A stretch of DNA of 64,000 nt from Bubalus kerabau (Eukaryota; Chordata; Mammalia; Artiodactyla; Bovidae): contig NC_073630.1 in NCBI RefSeq assembly GCF_029407905.1, positions 48,013,001 to 48,077,000 of the forward strand. Reading direction: 5' to 3'. Below the pieces are notes generated by a model. The model had not been told where the DNA came from and did not search any database. It saw only the letters and a list, made by a program, of their open reading frames with translations. Shown in pieces: positions 31,491-42,259 of this stretch (positions are counted from its first letter, which is position 1; every line of letters begins with the position of its first letter). The position numbers and the translations under genes were made by a program.

Positions 31491-32561
31491 CCATGTGAGA
31501 AGTGACCACATGACCAAGCGACTCCCTATTCAATGTTTCCATTCAGTGACTCCATTTCCCCCATCTTATCAGTATCTATTTTTGTAAACAAACAAAAGAA
31601 ATTGTTTATAATAAAGCAGATTTATCTCTTATGGGTCTGCCTGTGTTTTTTGTTTTCCCCAATAGGTTGTATAACAAAAATAGGACTGATATTTTAGGTG
31701 ACAAGTGAGAAGTGGATCAGGCAGCTCTCTGATTTCAAGGGAGCCTGTCCACCAGAATTTGTCACCAGTGAGGACCTTATCTGTGTGGTTAACTAAGCAA
31801 TGTCCCCACATCGGGCTCTGGATGTTGCTTACTCAGTATTGGAAAGACTTGATGTCAGGAATACAGAATAAAGTGATGTTGACGACACACCTTGCCTAAT
31901 CAAGGACCTCATCCTTCTCTCTCATCCGGGCACTTGTCTGGGAGGCAGGGGGCTCTTTCTGAGCCATGAAAAACCTTTACCTTCAATTCAGCACTTGCTC
32001 TGACCATTTGCTCCTAAATGACTGTTCTTCCATCTGATTATTTTTCTTCCATACACACCTGTCATCCAACTTTTCATTTTTTAAAAAGTTTTAAAAATTT
32101 ATTACTCCTGAAGCGAGAACCTGAGAATGAGCCAGCGATTAACGGAATCATTTGACTGACCTTCAGGAGACCCAAACGGTGGGTGATTGATGAAATGGCT
32201 ACAGGTTTAAGCAGAAGGTCAGCTTCAATAATACGGCTGTTACTTCCCATGGTCCTTACAGACCAGCTCAGTTGATGGCCTTCACTTCTCCTTTGCAACA
32301 ATTTTAAGGCCAAGGCATTTGACTGAGTCCACCACCCGCCACCCTCTTGTGAGGCTCATTATGTAGTAACAGAGACACATGTTGGTATAGCTTCTGCAAC
32401 AATCATGATATAACATCAAATATGATTGTCCTCAACTACCTGAGGGGTCCCAGGTGCTTTCCCACCATATCCAATCGACCTCGTGCAGGGGTCCTGCTAG
32501 GAGGTACCTGGATGGCAGTTCTTGCTGCATCATCTAACAAGTCCCACCATCCATCACTGCT
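31491..32561. other. Unassigned sequence; CpG-retaining patch
   Basis: No repeat is recognised. About 32110-32235 keeps several CpGs and carries a 79-codon minus frame (32074-32313) without a known domain. Confidence 0.45.
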
Positions 32562-32779
32562 TGTGCTAAGTTGCTTCAGTCATGTCCAACTCTTTGCAAC
32601 CCTGTGGACTGTAGCCTTCTGGGCTCCTCTGTCCATGGGATTCTTCGGGCAAGAATACTGGAGTGGGTTCCCATGCTCTTCTGCAAGGGATCTTCCTAAC
32701 CCAGGGATCGAACCTTCATCTCTTACATCTCCAGCATTGGCAGGCGGGTTCCTTACCACTAGTGCCACCTGGGAACCCC
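32562..32779 (-). mobile_element. Bov-tA SINE
   Basis: Antisense Bov-tA from GTGCTAAGTTGCTTCAGTC to the head GTTCCTTACCACTAGTGCC. No clear TSD was found. Confidence 0.92.
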
Positions 32780-33104
32780 TTGCCTAAAATGGGGGTCATA
32801 AAACCTACCTGCCTACCTTCAGATAATTAAAACATTAAAGTTCTCCTTTTAGCTATCGGCATTTGAACTTGAAAGAAGGAACAAAAGAAGGTCAAAGACT
32901 TGATTCACACTTTTTCTGGCAACCTCTAAGGGTTAACAATAGTTAATACTTAACCTCATCAACATGTAAGAACACACAAGATTTTCTATAGAAAGTAACC
33001 CAGTAAACACAACCTAACAACAACAAGAACCAAGAGACCATTGTATCACTTTGCCTGCATCATCTCAAAGAGGCCTCAAGGGTTTCTCAGGAAATCAGGA
33101 CAGT
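32780..33104. other. Unassigned sequence
   Basis: Nothing recognised. Confidence 0.5.
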
Positions 33105-33335
33105 GGATGGTTAGGAACAGAGCCCCTGGATCAGACTACTCATGATGAAATCCTGGCTCTCCCACTGGCTGCTGTGTGACCTGAGGCAAGTACCCTAACC
33201 CTGCCTCAGCCCGGTACACATAGAATGGGTATAATGATTCTCAGCTCTTAAGACGGCTATGAGGACTAAATGAGTCAATGTACAGTGTTAGAACAGGTCT
33301 GGGCATGCTCAGGTAAGCACTGTATATTATTACTG
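33105..33335 (+). repeat. MIR SINE
   Basis: GGATGGTTAGGAACAGAGCC, GAAATCCTGGCTCTCCCACT, GCTGTGTGACCTGAGGCAAG and GCTATGAGGACTAAATGAGT are sense MIR in order. One of the better-preserved copies here. Confidence 0.87.
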
Positions 33336-33480
33336 TCATTAACCCAGTTTTATAGATGAGGAAACTGAGACTTTGGGAGATAAATTAAATGACGTACTCA
33401 AGGCAGTGACTACTGAGTGGAAGCATGGAGACTGAAACCAGGCAGTTTAAAGCCCAAGTTCTTAACCGCTCCATTAGCTT
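33336..33480 (-). repeat. MIR SINE, opposite orientation to the one before
   Basis: TTTTATAGATGAGGAAACTG, GACGTACTCAAGGCAGTGAC and AGTTCTTAACCGCTCC are antisense MIR. It follows a sense MIR with no gap. Confidence 0.8.
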
Positions 33481-33711
33481 CTTCATGGGGACAGTTTTCA
33501 GCTGTCAATTTCTGGACCCACAGCCTTCCTTATTAGCCTTGTGATATTACTCAAAGATGGACATTTAAAGGGGAAAAGACCACAAGGGCAGCCCAGAGCT
33601 ATGACCAGAATGAAGGGAGGCACTTCCTGGTGTCTCAATCAGAAAGTCAGGGCTTCCCCAAAGAGCTCCAGACTTAGGGAGAGCTGTGCTCCATCTCCTC
33701 CATCCCTTTAC
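33481..33711. other. Unassigned sequence
   Basis: Nothing recognised. Confidence 0.5.
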
Positions 33712-34120
33712 AAAGAATGAGTGAAGTAAGTCAGACACAGAAGGAGAAATATCCTATGACATCCTTTATATGCCAGATCTAAAAAGAAATGATACAAATG
33801 AACTTCTTTACAAAACAGAAACAAACTCAGAGAACGAATTTATGGTTGCCGGAGGGGAAGGGAGGGGGTAAGAGATAGTTGGGGAGTTTGGGATCAACAT
33901 GTACACACTGTTATATTTAAGATGGACAATCAACAAGGTCCTACTGTATAGCACAGGGAATTCTGCTCAATGTTATGTGGTATCCTGGATGGGAGAGGAG
34001 TTTAGTGGAGAATGGATACATATCTATGTATGGCTGAGTCCCTTTGCTGTCCACCTAAACTATGACAACATTGTCAATCAGCTATGTGCCAATACAAAAT
34101 AAAAAGTTTTAAATAAAGAG
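33712..34120 (+). mobile_element. Artiodactyl L1 3' end with A-rich tail
   Basis: GAGTGAAGTAAGTCAGACAC, CAAATGAACTTCTTTACAAA, GGTTGCCGGAGGGGAAGGGA, AACAAGGTCCTACTGTATAG and CAATACAAAATAAAAAGTTT are the ruminant L1 3' UTR up to its tail. It is the same family as the copy at 5968-6296. Confidence 0.92.
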
Positions 34121-34689
34121 TGAGTTAACCCTCCCATTCTGTCCCTGCCTTGAAGCAGCATATGTCAAAATAGTTTTCACCCCTTAGAAATGAAAGAATA
34201 AAGTAACAAATCATCCACTGAGGTCAAGAGGGCATAATTAGTGTTGTGTGAAGCCCTTTCTATTAATGGGAACTTGCATTTGTAAGGTTCGTCTTAGGCA
34301 GAGAAGAGTCTGATGCCTAAAGAGGGTGGCTTAGATGTCATAGGAAGATGCATCTTTCCCAAGAAATATTTACCCACTGATGTCCCCTATTCATGATTTA
34401 TGTTGCTGCATTTAGCCTGTATCTATTCGGTCTTCCTCTTTCAAACTGCAAATATGTCTGTGATGTGTAAGAAATTAAATTCCTTATCCCAATAGTGCCT
34501 GTGTTTCTCAGATCTCTTTTCCACATGGTGAAATACACAAGCACATGGGTATTCTCCGGGAGGAATAAAATAGGGACAGGGGGCTCTGAAAAAGAGTCTG
34601 GGGGACATCAAGATTCTACCCAACAGAAGAAACCTGACTTGGCTTTTCATAAAAGAAAAGGAAACACAGTTTCCTACACTAGGTACTTT
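34121..34689. other. Unassigned sequence
   Basis: No repeat is recognised. A 120-codon minus frame is chance. Confidence 0.5.
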
Positions 34690-34803
34690 CATGTACTTCT
34701 GATTATAGCATTGAGCCTCAGAGAGGTTTAATGACTTGGCCAAGACCATACTGCTAACAGAGGGCAGGGTTGAGATTTGAACACATTTATATCCAAATTC
34801 CAT
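34690..34803 (-). repeat. MIR fragment
   Basis: TGAGCCTCAGAGAGGTTTAA, TGACTTGGCCAAGACCATAC and GTTGAGATTTGAACAC match the antisense MIR core. Confidence 0.72.
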
Positions 34804-35517
34804 GATCCCACCCCTGTCCCCTCTGCCTCTCTATATTAACCTGCTCTTGCAACTCAGAAATAACTGTGGGTCTCTATTTCTAAACCAGAACTTGTGCTCA
34901 ACCATTCCTTTTCAGGTCATATATTTACAAACTTGCCCCCTCATATGTATTCTTCATCTCCCCACCACTTCCAATGCAGTCATGAGGATAAAATATGTGA
35001 TTTTGTTCCTCTCCATAATTTCCTCTCCAGAAGGCTATAGTCATAGTTTGAAGCAGCAGGGGTTGCACTGAAGCTTAAGGAAAAGCAAAACTATTAAACC
35101 ACAGTCCATCCCTCTTCGACAACTCTGCCCAAACTTTCAGAGGAAACAATGATTCCTATTACAGCAGCAGCAGTCCCCTGAGAGTCAACTAGCAGCCAAG
35201 GACAAAATACCTAAGCCAACCATGCCTTCTCTCCCTCCTTACCAGTTCCCTGCATGCGAGCATATCTCAGTGGGGAAATATCTGCTACGGAAAGGGAAGA
35301 GGTGAATGGGACATGTAATTGCCCAAGCAGTCAGTGCCCGGAGACCTAAATAGAGTTCTGGGCTCATTGCTTCACAGAAATGTTACCCAAAGCTACGGGC
35401 TTCTACTCACAAAGGGAAAGATGTGGAATTGTCTCTTCTTCCACATCTTTTTCTTTGTTTTGCTGATAGAGACCACTTTCCAACATAGAAGCAAAAAGGC
35501 CGAATATTTACTTTCCT
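34804..35517. other. Unassigned sequence
   Basis: Nothing recognised. Short (CAG)4 at about 35164. Confidence 0.5.
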
Positions 35518-35529
35518 AGCCTGCCTTAC

Positions 35530-35768
35530 CTCTTGCCTGGAAAATCCCATGGACGGAGGAGCCTGGTAGGCTGCAGTCCATGAGGTTGCTAAGAGTTGGA
35601 CACGACTGAGTGACTTCACTTTCACTTTTCACTTTCATGCATTGGAGATGGAAATGGCAACCCACTCCAGTGTTCTTGCCTGGAGAATCCCAGAGTCAGA
35701 GGAGCCTGGTAGGAGGCCGTCTACGGGGTGGGACAGAGTCGGACACAACTGAATGACTTAGCAGCAGC
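35530..35768 (+). mobile_element. Bov-A2 SINE with 12-bp exact TSD
   Basis: Sense dimer with the TTCACTTTCACTTTTCACTT linker and an AGCAGC tail. The left unit is 5'-truncated. TSD AGCCTGCCTTAC lies at 35518-35529 and 35769-35780. Confidence 0.95.
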
Positions 35769-35780
35769 AGCCTGCCTTAC

Positions 35781-35929
35781 AACTTGGATATCATCGGTAT
35801 GTATCTTAATCATGTCCATGGGGAACCTAAGGGGAAAGTCATGTAAGTGGTTCCTGGGGGAAGTTTTCAACCCTAATAAAAAGAGATGCCAAAAAAGAAA
35901 CTCTCTTCTTGCTTTTGGAATTGAGTATA
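35781..35929. other. Short unassigned spacer
   Basis: Nothing recognised between two sense SINEs. Confidence 0.5.
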
Positions 35930-36150
35930 TGGGCTCCCCCAATAGCTCAGTGAGTAAAGAATCCACCTGCAATGCAGGAGACACAGGAGATTCAGGTTTG
36001 ATCCCTGAGTCGGGAAGATCCCCTGGAGGAGAAAAATGGCAACCCATTCCAGTATTCTTGTCTGAAAAATCCCACAGACAGAGGAGCCTGGCAAGCTACA
36101 GTCCAAAGGGTCTCAAAGAGTCAGACAGGACTAAGTGACTAAGCACACAC
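35930..36150 (+). mobile_element. Bov-tA SINE with (CA)n tail
   Basis: GGGCTCCCCCAATAGCTCAG, CCACCTGCAATGCAGGAGAC, then the Bov-A body and a TAAGCACACACACAGCACA tail. A short insertion (ACACAGGAG) lies in the tRNA-derived part. Confidence 0.92.
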
Positions 36151-36299
36151 ACAGCACATATGATGCTTAGGTCTCCCATCTTAGGATCACCAAGGGAAAG
36201 CCCAAGGAAAAGCTGATGCACAGAGAAAATCTGGGCCTGGATGATATTATCACATCTATGATCCAATTCTGGAAACACCTTGCCTCCAGACTTCTTTTG
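36151..36299. other. Short unassigned spacer
   Basis: Nothing recognised. Confidence 0.5.
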
Positions 36300-36957
36300 T
36301 ACCGGTTGCTATTGCTATTATAACGAATCTCTTGCTGTGTAATGAATAGGCCTAAAGTTTAGCAACTTAAAATAACAAACATTATCTCACAACCGCAGTG
36401 GGTCAGGAATCTAAGAGTGGCATAGGTGACTGAATCTGGCTTGGGGTCACGCACAGGCCATAGTCAAGGTGCTAGTCAGGGCTGAAGTCGTTTCAAGGCT
36501 CAACTGGGGTAGAATCTTCTTCCAAACTCACTCATATGGCAGTTGGCAGGCCTCAGAAGATCAGATTTCCTTCAAGCTCACTCATATAGGCCACACCACA
36601 GAGCTGCCTTACAACATGGCAGCTGACTTTTCCAGAAGAAGCAATCAAAGAGAAAGTGAGGGGAAGGACCTAATATGAAATGAAAGTGAAAGTCACCCAG
36701 TTGTGTCCATCTCTTTGTGACCCCATGGACTATACAGTCCATGGAATTCTCCAGGCCAGAATACTGGAGTGGGTAGCCTTTCCCTTCTCCAGGGGATCTT
36801 CCCAACCCAGGGATTGAACCCAGGTCTCCCACATTGCAGGCAGATTCTTTACCAGCTGAGCCACCAGGGAAGCCCAATATGGAAGTCATCATCTTTTTAG
36901 TAACCTAGTATTAGAAGTAGCATTCTATTACTACCCGCTATATGCCATTCTTTTCAT
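36300..36957 (-). mobile_element. MaLR-type LTR (MLT1-like), split by a Bov-tA SINE
   Basis: Antisense MLT1 blocks: TTGCTATTGCTATTATAACG, AACTTAAAATAACAAACATT, GGTGCTAGTCAGGGCTGAAG, ACTCACTCATATGGCAGTTG, and after the SINE AATATGGAAGTCATCATC with TAGCATTCTATTACTACC. It is an ancient mammalian LTR without coding sequence. The subfamily is uncertain. Confidence 0.68.
36678..36875 (-). mobile_element. Bov-tA SINE inside the MLT1-like LTR
   Basis: Antisense Bov-tA with tail ATGAAAGTGAAAGTCACC and head TTACCAGCTGAGCCACCAGG. A short TSD AATATG lies at 36672-36677 and 36876-36881. Confidence 0.92.
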
Positions 36958-37010
36958 GCAGAGGTCCTCAACCTTGGTACCACTGACACTTAGGGTTTTC
37001 TCTGCTAACA
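36958..37010 (+). repeat. Possible hAT element start
   Basis: GCAGAGGTCCTCAACCTTGG, then TACCACTGACACTTAGGG, resembles the 5' end of a MER-type hAT element that reads CTCAACCTTGGCACTATTG in consensus. It is cut by the L1 that follows. Weak. Confidence 0.35.
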
Positions 37011-37019
37011 ATACTGTTA

Positions 37020-37320
37020 TTTAATGCTGGAGATGGTGTGGAGAAATGGGAACCTTCCTACACTGTTGGGAGAGAATGTAAATCGGTGCAGCCACTATGG
37101 AAAACAGTATGAAAATTACTTAAAAAACTAAAAACAGAATTGTCATATGACTCAGCAATCCCAGTCCTGGGCATATACCCAGACAAAACTATAGTTTGAA
37201 AAGATACAGGCAGCCCTATATTCATAGCAGCACTATTTACAACAGCCAAGACATGGAAGCAATCAAATGTCCATCAGCAGATGAATGGATAAAGATGTGG
37301 TATGTATACACAACAGAATA
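37020..37320 (+). mobile_element. L1 ORF2 3' region, split by Bov-A2
   Basis: ATGCTGGAGATGGTGTGGAG, CACTATGGAAAACAGTATGA, AGCAATCCCAGTCCTGGGCA, CAGCACTATTTACAACAGCC and GATGAATGGATAAAGATGTG are the end of L1 ORF2, non-functional. It stops at the Bov-A2; little or no L1 continues after it. Confidence 0.9.
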
Positions 37321-37595
37321 CTGCTGCTGCTGCTAAGTCTCTTCAGTTGTGTCCAACTCTGTGCGACCCCATAGACGGCAGCCCACCAGGCTCCCCCGTC
37401 CCTGGGATTCTCCAGGCAAGAACACTGGAGTGGGTTGCCATTTCCTTCTCCAATGCATCAAAGTGAAAAGTGAAAGTGAAGTCGCTCAGTCGTGTCCGAC
37501 TCTTAGAGACCCCACGGACTGCAGCCTACCAGGCTCCTCCGTCCTTGGGATTTTCCAGGCAAGAGTACTGAAGTGGGGTGCCATTGCCTTCTCCA
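37321..37595 (-). mobile_element. Bov-A2 SINE, full dimer, in L1
   Basis: Antisense from (CTG)n to GGGGTGCCATTGCCTTCTCC, with both Bov-A units and the AAGTGAAAAGTGAAAGTGAA linker. Short TSD CAGAATA at 37314-37320 and about 37598-37604. Close to consensus, so young. Confidence 0.94.
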
Positions 37596-37604
37596 CTCAG
37601 AATA

Positions 37605-37840
37605 CAGAAGACAACATTTTATTAAATGCTACCACTTCAAAAAAGTGATAACCATATCACACCAATTGGGATTTTTAAAAGCACTTAGTAAATGCCACAT
37701 GCTTAGTAAAAGACTGCTCCTGACCTGCCTGGGTATAGAGTTGAAATGGAGAAGAATGACTGCGCATTCAGAAGACACAGGGAAAAGGACATCTAAACCT
37801 GCAGCACCTACTCTCATATGTGTATCTGTTCACCTCACCT
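37605..37840. other. Unassigned sequence
   Basis: Nothing recognised. Confidence 0.5.
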
Positions 37841-38051
37841 TGGGCTTCCCTGGTGGCTCAGACAGTAAAGAACCTGCCTGCAATGTGGGAGACCCAGGTT
37901 CAATCCCTGGGTCGGGAAGATCCCGTGGAGAAGGGATTGGCTACTTACTCCAGTATTCTTGCCTGAAGAATTCCATGGACAGAGAAGCCTGGCAGGCTAT
38001 AGTCCATGGGGTCACAAAGAGTCAGACACAAATGAGCAACTAACACTTTCA
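37841..38051 (+). mobile_element. Bov-tA SINE
   Basis: TGGGCTTCCCTGGTGGCTCA, CTGCAATGTGGGAGACCC, then the body to GAGCAACTAACACTTTC. The TSD is unclear. Confidence 0.93.
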
Positions 38052-39261
38052 CCACACACATACCCCCATCTTTTGTGGTGTCCCTTCAAGTTAAATACTC
38101 TTTAGGGACCAAGCAAATCTTGCATTTTTCTTCACCTCTTGGATTCTGGCTAGCCTTGTTATACCCTCAAACCTGAACTATGAGTCTACTCAATCTACCA
38201 ACAGCCCATGGATCCATCCTAGAGGTCCTTTAGAAAGTGTCCACTCTTTACAGTCTCCCAGAAGCAGAGAGTTCCTTCTTACCTTTTGATGACCCTGGCT
38301 GGGTTTCTCAACCCCCAGGCTGTGAATAAACGGTCCTAAGGAAAGACCATGTAGTGATTTTTATTCAAAACCTAAGGGTCTTTTTATTGGTCTAACCCAT
38401 CTCTTTTCAGAGCTCCCTCTGGAGATTACAACGTCTGTAACAGACACCCGAAAGCAATTATCAACTAAGGGACAGCAGTCCCAGGAATAACTATGGAGTT
38501 CAAGATGAAAGGCTCAAAATGAAACCTATTTCCAACACAAATATCTCTTAGAATGGTAGAAATAAACCTTGAGGGGAAATAACATTATTGTAAAATATGT
38601 TTTATGACACTGCAATGATTAATGGCATTTCACACTAATAAAGTTGACAGGAAGAGGATGTGAAAGACTAACAAAAGTGCAAATACAAATTTCCTTTTAA
38701 TATCACCAGCATTTTTCTACAAGCACAAGACATGCACCAACAGGATAAAAGGAACAGTTATTTTAAAATCCAAAATAAATAAATAAACAGTGGAAGACAT
38801 CAACGGTACAACTAACTGAATAGTAAGTTGCAGTTGATGAATTCCCCAGAGAGATACCGAAAATATGGAAAACATTCCTTCCTCCTTTTGGTCGCCAACC
38901 CTTTCTGCTGACCAAGACTTGTACCTGGTAACATGGAGTCTTATAGTTTGAAGAAAAAGCTGTCTGAATTAAGAGCCTCACCTATCTGCTACATTGGTCC
39001 ATCTCAGCAAACCCCCACCCTCATCTCCTTTCTCCTCCTTGCTTGCATCCTTCAAGAGCCTTCATAACCATTTCCCCCATCTCCTCCAGCTACCTGGATC
39101 CTTCCCTTTCTTGACCTCACCCATATTTTACTCTCCCTTCTGCACCTTCTGTACCTTCTCCACGTAGAAAGTAACTTTATGTGTTTGCATTTGTTAACTG
39201 CTGTTTTATTTCGCTTCTTTCTCTAACTTCTGGGATAAGTGATCTCTGACCATTTTCTCAC
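38052..39261. other. Unassigned sequence, possibly L2 near the right end
   Basis: No firm repeat. The C/T-rich part at about 38990-39150 resembles L2 coding text but is weak. Confidence 0.45.
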
Positions 39262-39387
39262 TGTGTGTGTGCTAAGTCGCCTCAGTCATGTCTGACTCTG
39301 TGCAACACCATGGACTGTAGCCCACCAGGCTCTTCCATCCATGAGATTCTCCAGGCAAGAATACTGGAGTGGGTTGCCATGCCCTTG
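39262..39387 (-). mobile_element. Bov-tA SINE fragment with (TG)n tail
   Basis: TGTGTGTGTGCTAAGTCGCC, then the antisense Bov-A body to GAGTGGGTTGCCATGCCC. The tRNA-like head is missing. Confidence 0.9.
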
Positions 39388-39414
39388 GTGAGGCATCTGA
39401 TATGCATCATCTAC

Positions 39415-39700
39415 CTGTAATTACTATTTGGGGAGACTGACCACTGAGAAGTCATCAGTAGTATCTTTCCAGCCAAATCCCTGAGGTCTTTTCTTATTTC
39501 TTATTTTGCTTAATTTCCCAGGGCACTTGACATTAATCATGCCACCAGCTGCTTCTGATTTCTCTCCCATTTCTCTGACCCTTTCTTCACCTTCTCCTTT
39601 ACTTCTTTCTCCCTCCCAGCTTCATTGGTCAATAGCCTGCAAAGTTCAGTCTTAAGTCTTCCTTTTCTGCCTCTAAATTTGCCTTCCTTAGCCTCCATTG
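39415..39700 (+). repeat. Probable L2 coding-region relic
   Basis: GGGCACTTGACATTAATCAT, TCTCTGACCCTTTCTTCACC and TCTTCCTTTTCTGCCTCTAA resemble the L2 reverse-transcriptase region in sense. Heavily mutated, no frame. Confidence 0.45.
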
Positions 39701-39830
39701 CCTTATTCATGCAATAGAGATTATAGTCATATCCATCTCACTGAGTTGACCTGAGAAAACAATAACATAAGTAAACCAAGGAAAGTACAGAGCATGGAGC
39801 CATCATGAAGTCAATGCGATCTATGATCAG
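39701..39830 (+). repeat. Probable MIR 3' fragment
   Basis: CATATCCATCTCACTGAGTT, GACCTGAGAAAACAATAACA and AAGTACAGAGCATGGAGC fit the last part of sense MIR. Confidence 0.5.
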
Positions 39831-39864
39831 GGTTTCCTTGAGTGCCCATTCTGTTCTCACAATG

Positions 39865-39980
39865 GAATGGGAGCTCTAGGAGGGCAGGGACTTGATTTTT
39901 CTCACTTCTATATTTCTGGCTCAGAGAATCATGCCTGCACATAGTAGGAACTGAATAACTATGTACTGAACTAATGAGCT
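39865..39980 (+). repeat. L2 3'-end fragment
   Basis: GGGAGCTCTAGGAGGGCAGG, GACTTGATTTTTCTCACTTC and CTGCACATAGTAGGAACTGA fit the sense 3' end of L2 well. Confidence 0.82.
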
Positions 39981-40214
39981 GAAAGCACATTTCCAGAATA
40001 ACTCAATGCTGGTGGTTCTCAAAGACAGCCTCTTATTTCTGACAATAGAATCAGATTCTGATTTTGAGACTCACTTGATATGACATTAGAGTCACAATCT
40101 GCCTAAAATTTAATTCAGTTTCTCCTTTCCATCTGATTCCTCTTTGCAAAGTCATTTTTATTAATTTGAAACAATCGTTTTCACCATATCACAGACAAAA
40201 CTTTGATTCATATA
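39981..40214. other. Unassigned sequence
   Basis: GCTGGTGGTTCTCAAAGACA near 40009 hints at a MER5-type hAT start but does not continue convincingly. Confidence 0.4.
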
Positions 40215-40520
40215 TTACTCTCTTCTTCCTCCACTACATCCCCACTGTTTCATGTTTCCCATTCATCCTTTCTGGCTGTCACTTTAATCTGGGTCTTTAC
40301 CCACTTTCTACCCCCTCAGATCATCACAGTGGCCTCCTACATGGTTTACTGACCTCCAATCTCCCTAAAGTCCCCACCCATGCCAGATGAATCCTCTGGA
40401 AATGGTTGCCCAGAATCACTCTTTTGTTTAAGAAGTTTGTCTCCTTTGCTTTTTTTGCTCAAGTTCAAACCCTTGAGCCTGACAATACTACCTGTTTAAA
40501 ATTCTTCTCTCTCTCAAAAT
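40215..40520 (+). repeat. L2 fragment upstream of the 3' end
   Basis: CACAGTGGCCTCCTACATGG, GGTTGCCCAGAATCACTCTT, TTGTTTAAGAAGTTTGTCTC and CAAGTTCAAACCCTTGAGCC match the sense L2 region that precedes its 3' UTR. Together with neighbouring pieces this is an L2-rich 1-kb zone. Confidence 0.6.
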
Positions 40521-40671
40521 CTCTTAATGACATAGTAAATTAACTTCTTCCCACCATTTCCCCCATCTCCATTTTGTACTGGACAAAAGGTCATTCTGTG
40601 TCAACGTGTGTATGATGTAAATGTTAAAGAGAACTCCTTGAACTTGAACTAGGATGGCCTTAAAGGGTGAA

Positions 40672-40905
40672 GTATAGCTGTGGCTGCCATTCATCAGGCT
40701 CCTGCTCTCTGCCAGGCATGGTCCTGGGTCCCTCCCCACTCCCCAGAGCCTGCAGTATTGCATTTAATCTTCACAGAACCCCAGGGGGTAGGAAGTTTTA
40801 TCCCCAAGTACAAGAATCTTTAGGCTAAGAGAGTTAAACAACTTGTCTCCAAACACACAACGACAAGCAATAGTACCATCTTCTATCCCAAGTACAGCCG
40901 ATCCC
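40672..40905 (-). repeat. MIR SINE
   Basis: CCTGCTCTCTGCCAGGCATG, GCATTTAATCTTCACAGAAC, AGGAAGTTTTATCCCCAAGT and AACAACTTGTCTCCAAACAC follow antisense MIR. Confidence 0.75.
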
Positions 40906-42078
40906 AGGGCCTGCACGCTTGAACAGCCTGAACGTTTAAGCTGAACTCAGGGGCCTGGGTGCGTGGAGTCGAGACCCATCACATGCAGAACAAATAAATT
41001 AATTAAAAGAGAAAATGAGCAGGAAGCAAGCAGTAAGTCAGAAAGAAACATCAGGTGTGAAATCAGTGAAGAGTGGAAGAGTAGCAGAGAGAATTCATTG
41101 GAGAATGAGAGAAATGAAGACATAGTGAATTTGAGGGGAAACTGGCTAGAACAGTTGGAACAAACAAACCAGGGCTCCTGAAGATGCAGGACAAAAAGGG
41201 CTATCACTTTGGATGTCAGGCAGCAGGCAGTGCAGAAGGCTGGTGAGAGGTCTGACTTCCTGAGAGATAGAAAGAATGGTTGAGGAAGAAGAGACAGAAG
41301 GCAGGGAGATGGACCAAAAGGAGGACACAGCCCTGAGACGGCCAGACAGCTCACCACACAGGCTTCCCTGGGCCTCACGTCCTACACAGCGAGATGCTGC
41401 CAAGGGTTTGGTCTCAATTCTCACCCCCACATAGAGATGAACCCCAGGAAAATACATATAAATCTTCAAATACAAAATAGCCTCTCAAAAAATACTCCAT
41501 GCCCTGAAAGAGAGGACTGTTAGGAGCTGCTCTGAATGCCCAGATTACATCCATTCTGGTGGCTTTCAAGAAAGGGGGTGCTGAAAAGAGATAAGAGGTC
41601 AGGGCTGCTGTCCACTATTCCATGGAAAATGTCAATTACAAATAACCAGGTGGCCAAGACCTGATGTTCCATCTCCAAGACATGCCCCTTCCCGGAGAAG
41701 GGAATGCAGAAATGTCACCCAGTCCTGCCTGCCTTGCTACCTCACCAAGGCATGCCCCACCCCCACCACTTGCTTGCGCTGCTCCTGTATCCTCGCTACC
41801 GCTTAAGAGCCTAACCTTTCTCCAAGGCCTTTTTCAGTGATTACAGTTTTCCTTCCTGCTTTCTAGAATGGTCTTACTCCCCAAGTACCCTCCCTTTGCT
41901 CTGAACTCAGGTACTATGAATCACCCTGTTGTTTTCTGATTGTTACAGGTACAAATGCTTCTTTCTCTTTTGACCTAAAACACAGATCTTTGAGCATAGA
42001 AATTGTGCTTTCTCTTATTTCTTCCCTACTTCATTATCTTAGAGAAGACCTAGGCGAAAACTGAGGCCACTTTTATGG
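40906..42078. other. Unassigned sequence
   Basis: No repeat is assigned. A 143-codon minus frame (40947-41378), rich in Leu, Ser and Phe, overlaps A/G-rich plus-strand DNA and is chance. Confidence 0.5.
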
Positions 42079-42091
42079 TATAAATGAGGAT

Positions 42092-42246
42092 TTGTTGTTG
42101 TTCAGTCGTTCAGTCGTGTCTGACTCTTTGCGACCCCAAGGACTGCAGCACACCAGGCTTTCCTGTCCTTCACCATCTCCGGGAGCTTGCTCAAACTCAT
42201 CATGCCCATTGAGTCAGTGATGCCATCCAACCATCTCGTCCTCATA
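42092..42246 (-). mobile_element. BovB 3' end, short truncated copy
   Basis: TTGTTGTTGTTCAGTCG, then CACACCAGGCTTTCCTGTCC and the BovB-specific CTCCGGGAGCTTGCTCAAAC. A likely imperfect TSD (TATAAATGAGGAT / TATGAATGAAGAT, 11 of 13) lies at 42079-42091 and 42247-42259. Confidence 0.88.
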
Positions 42247-42259
42247 TATGAATGAAGAT

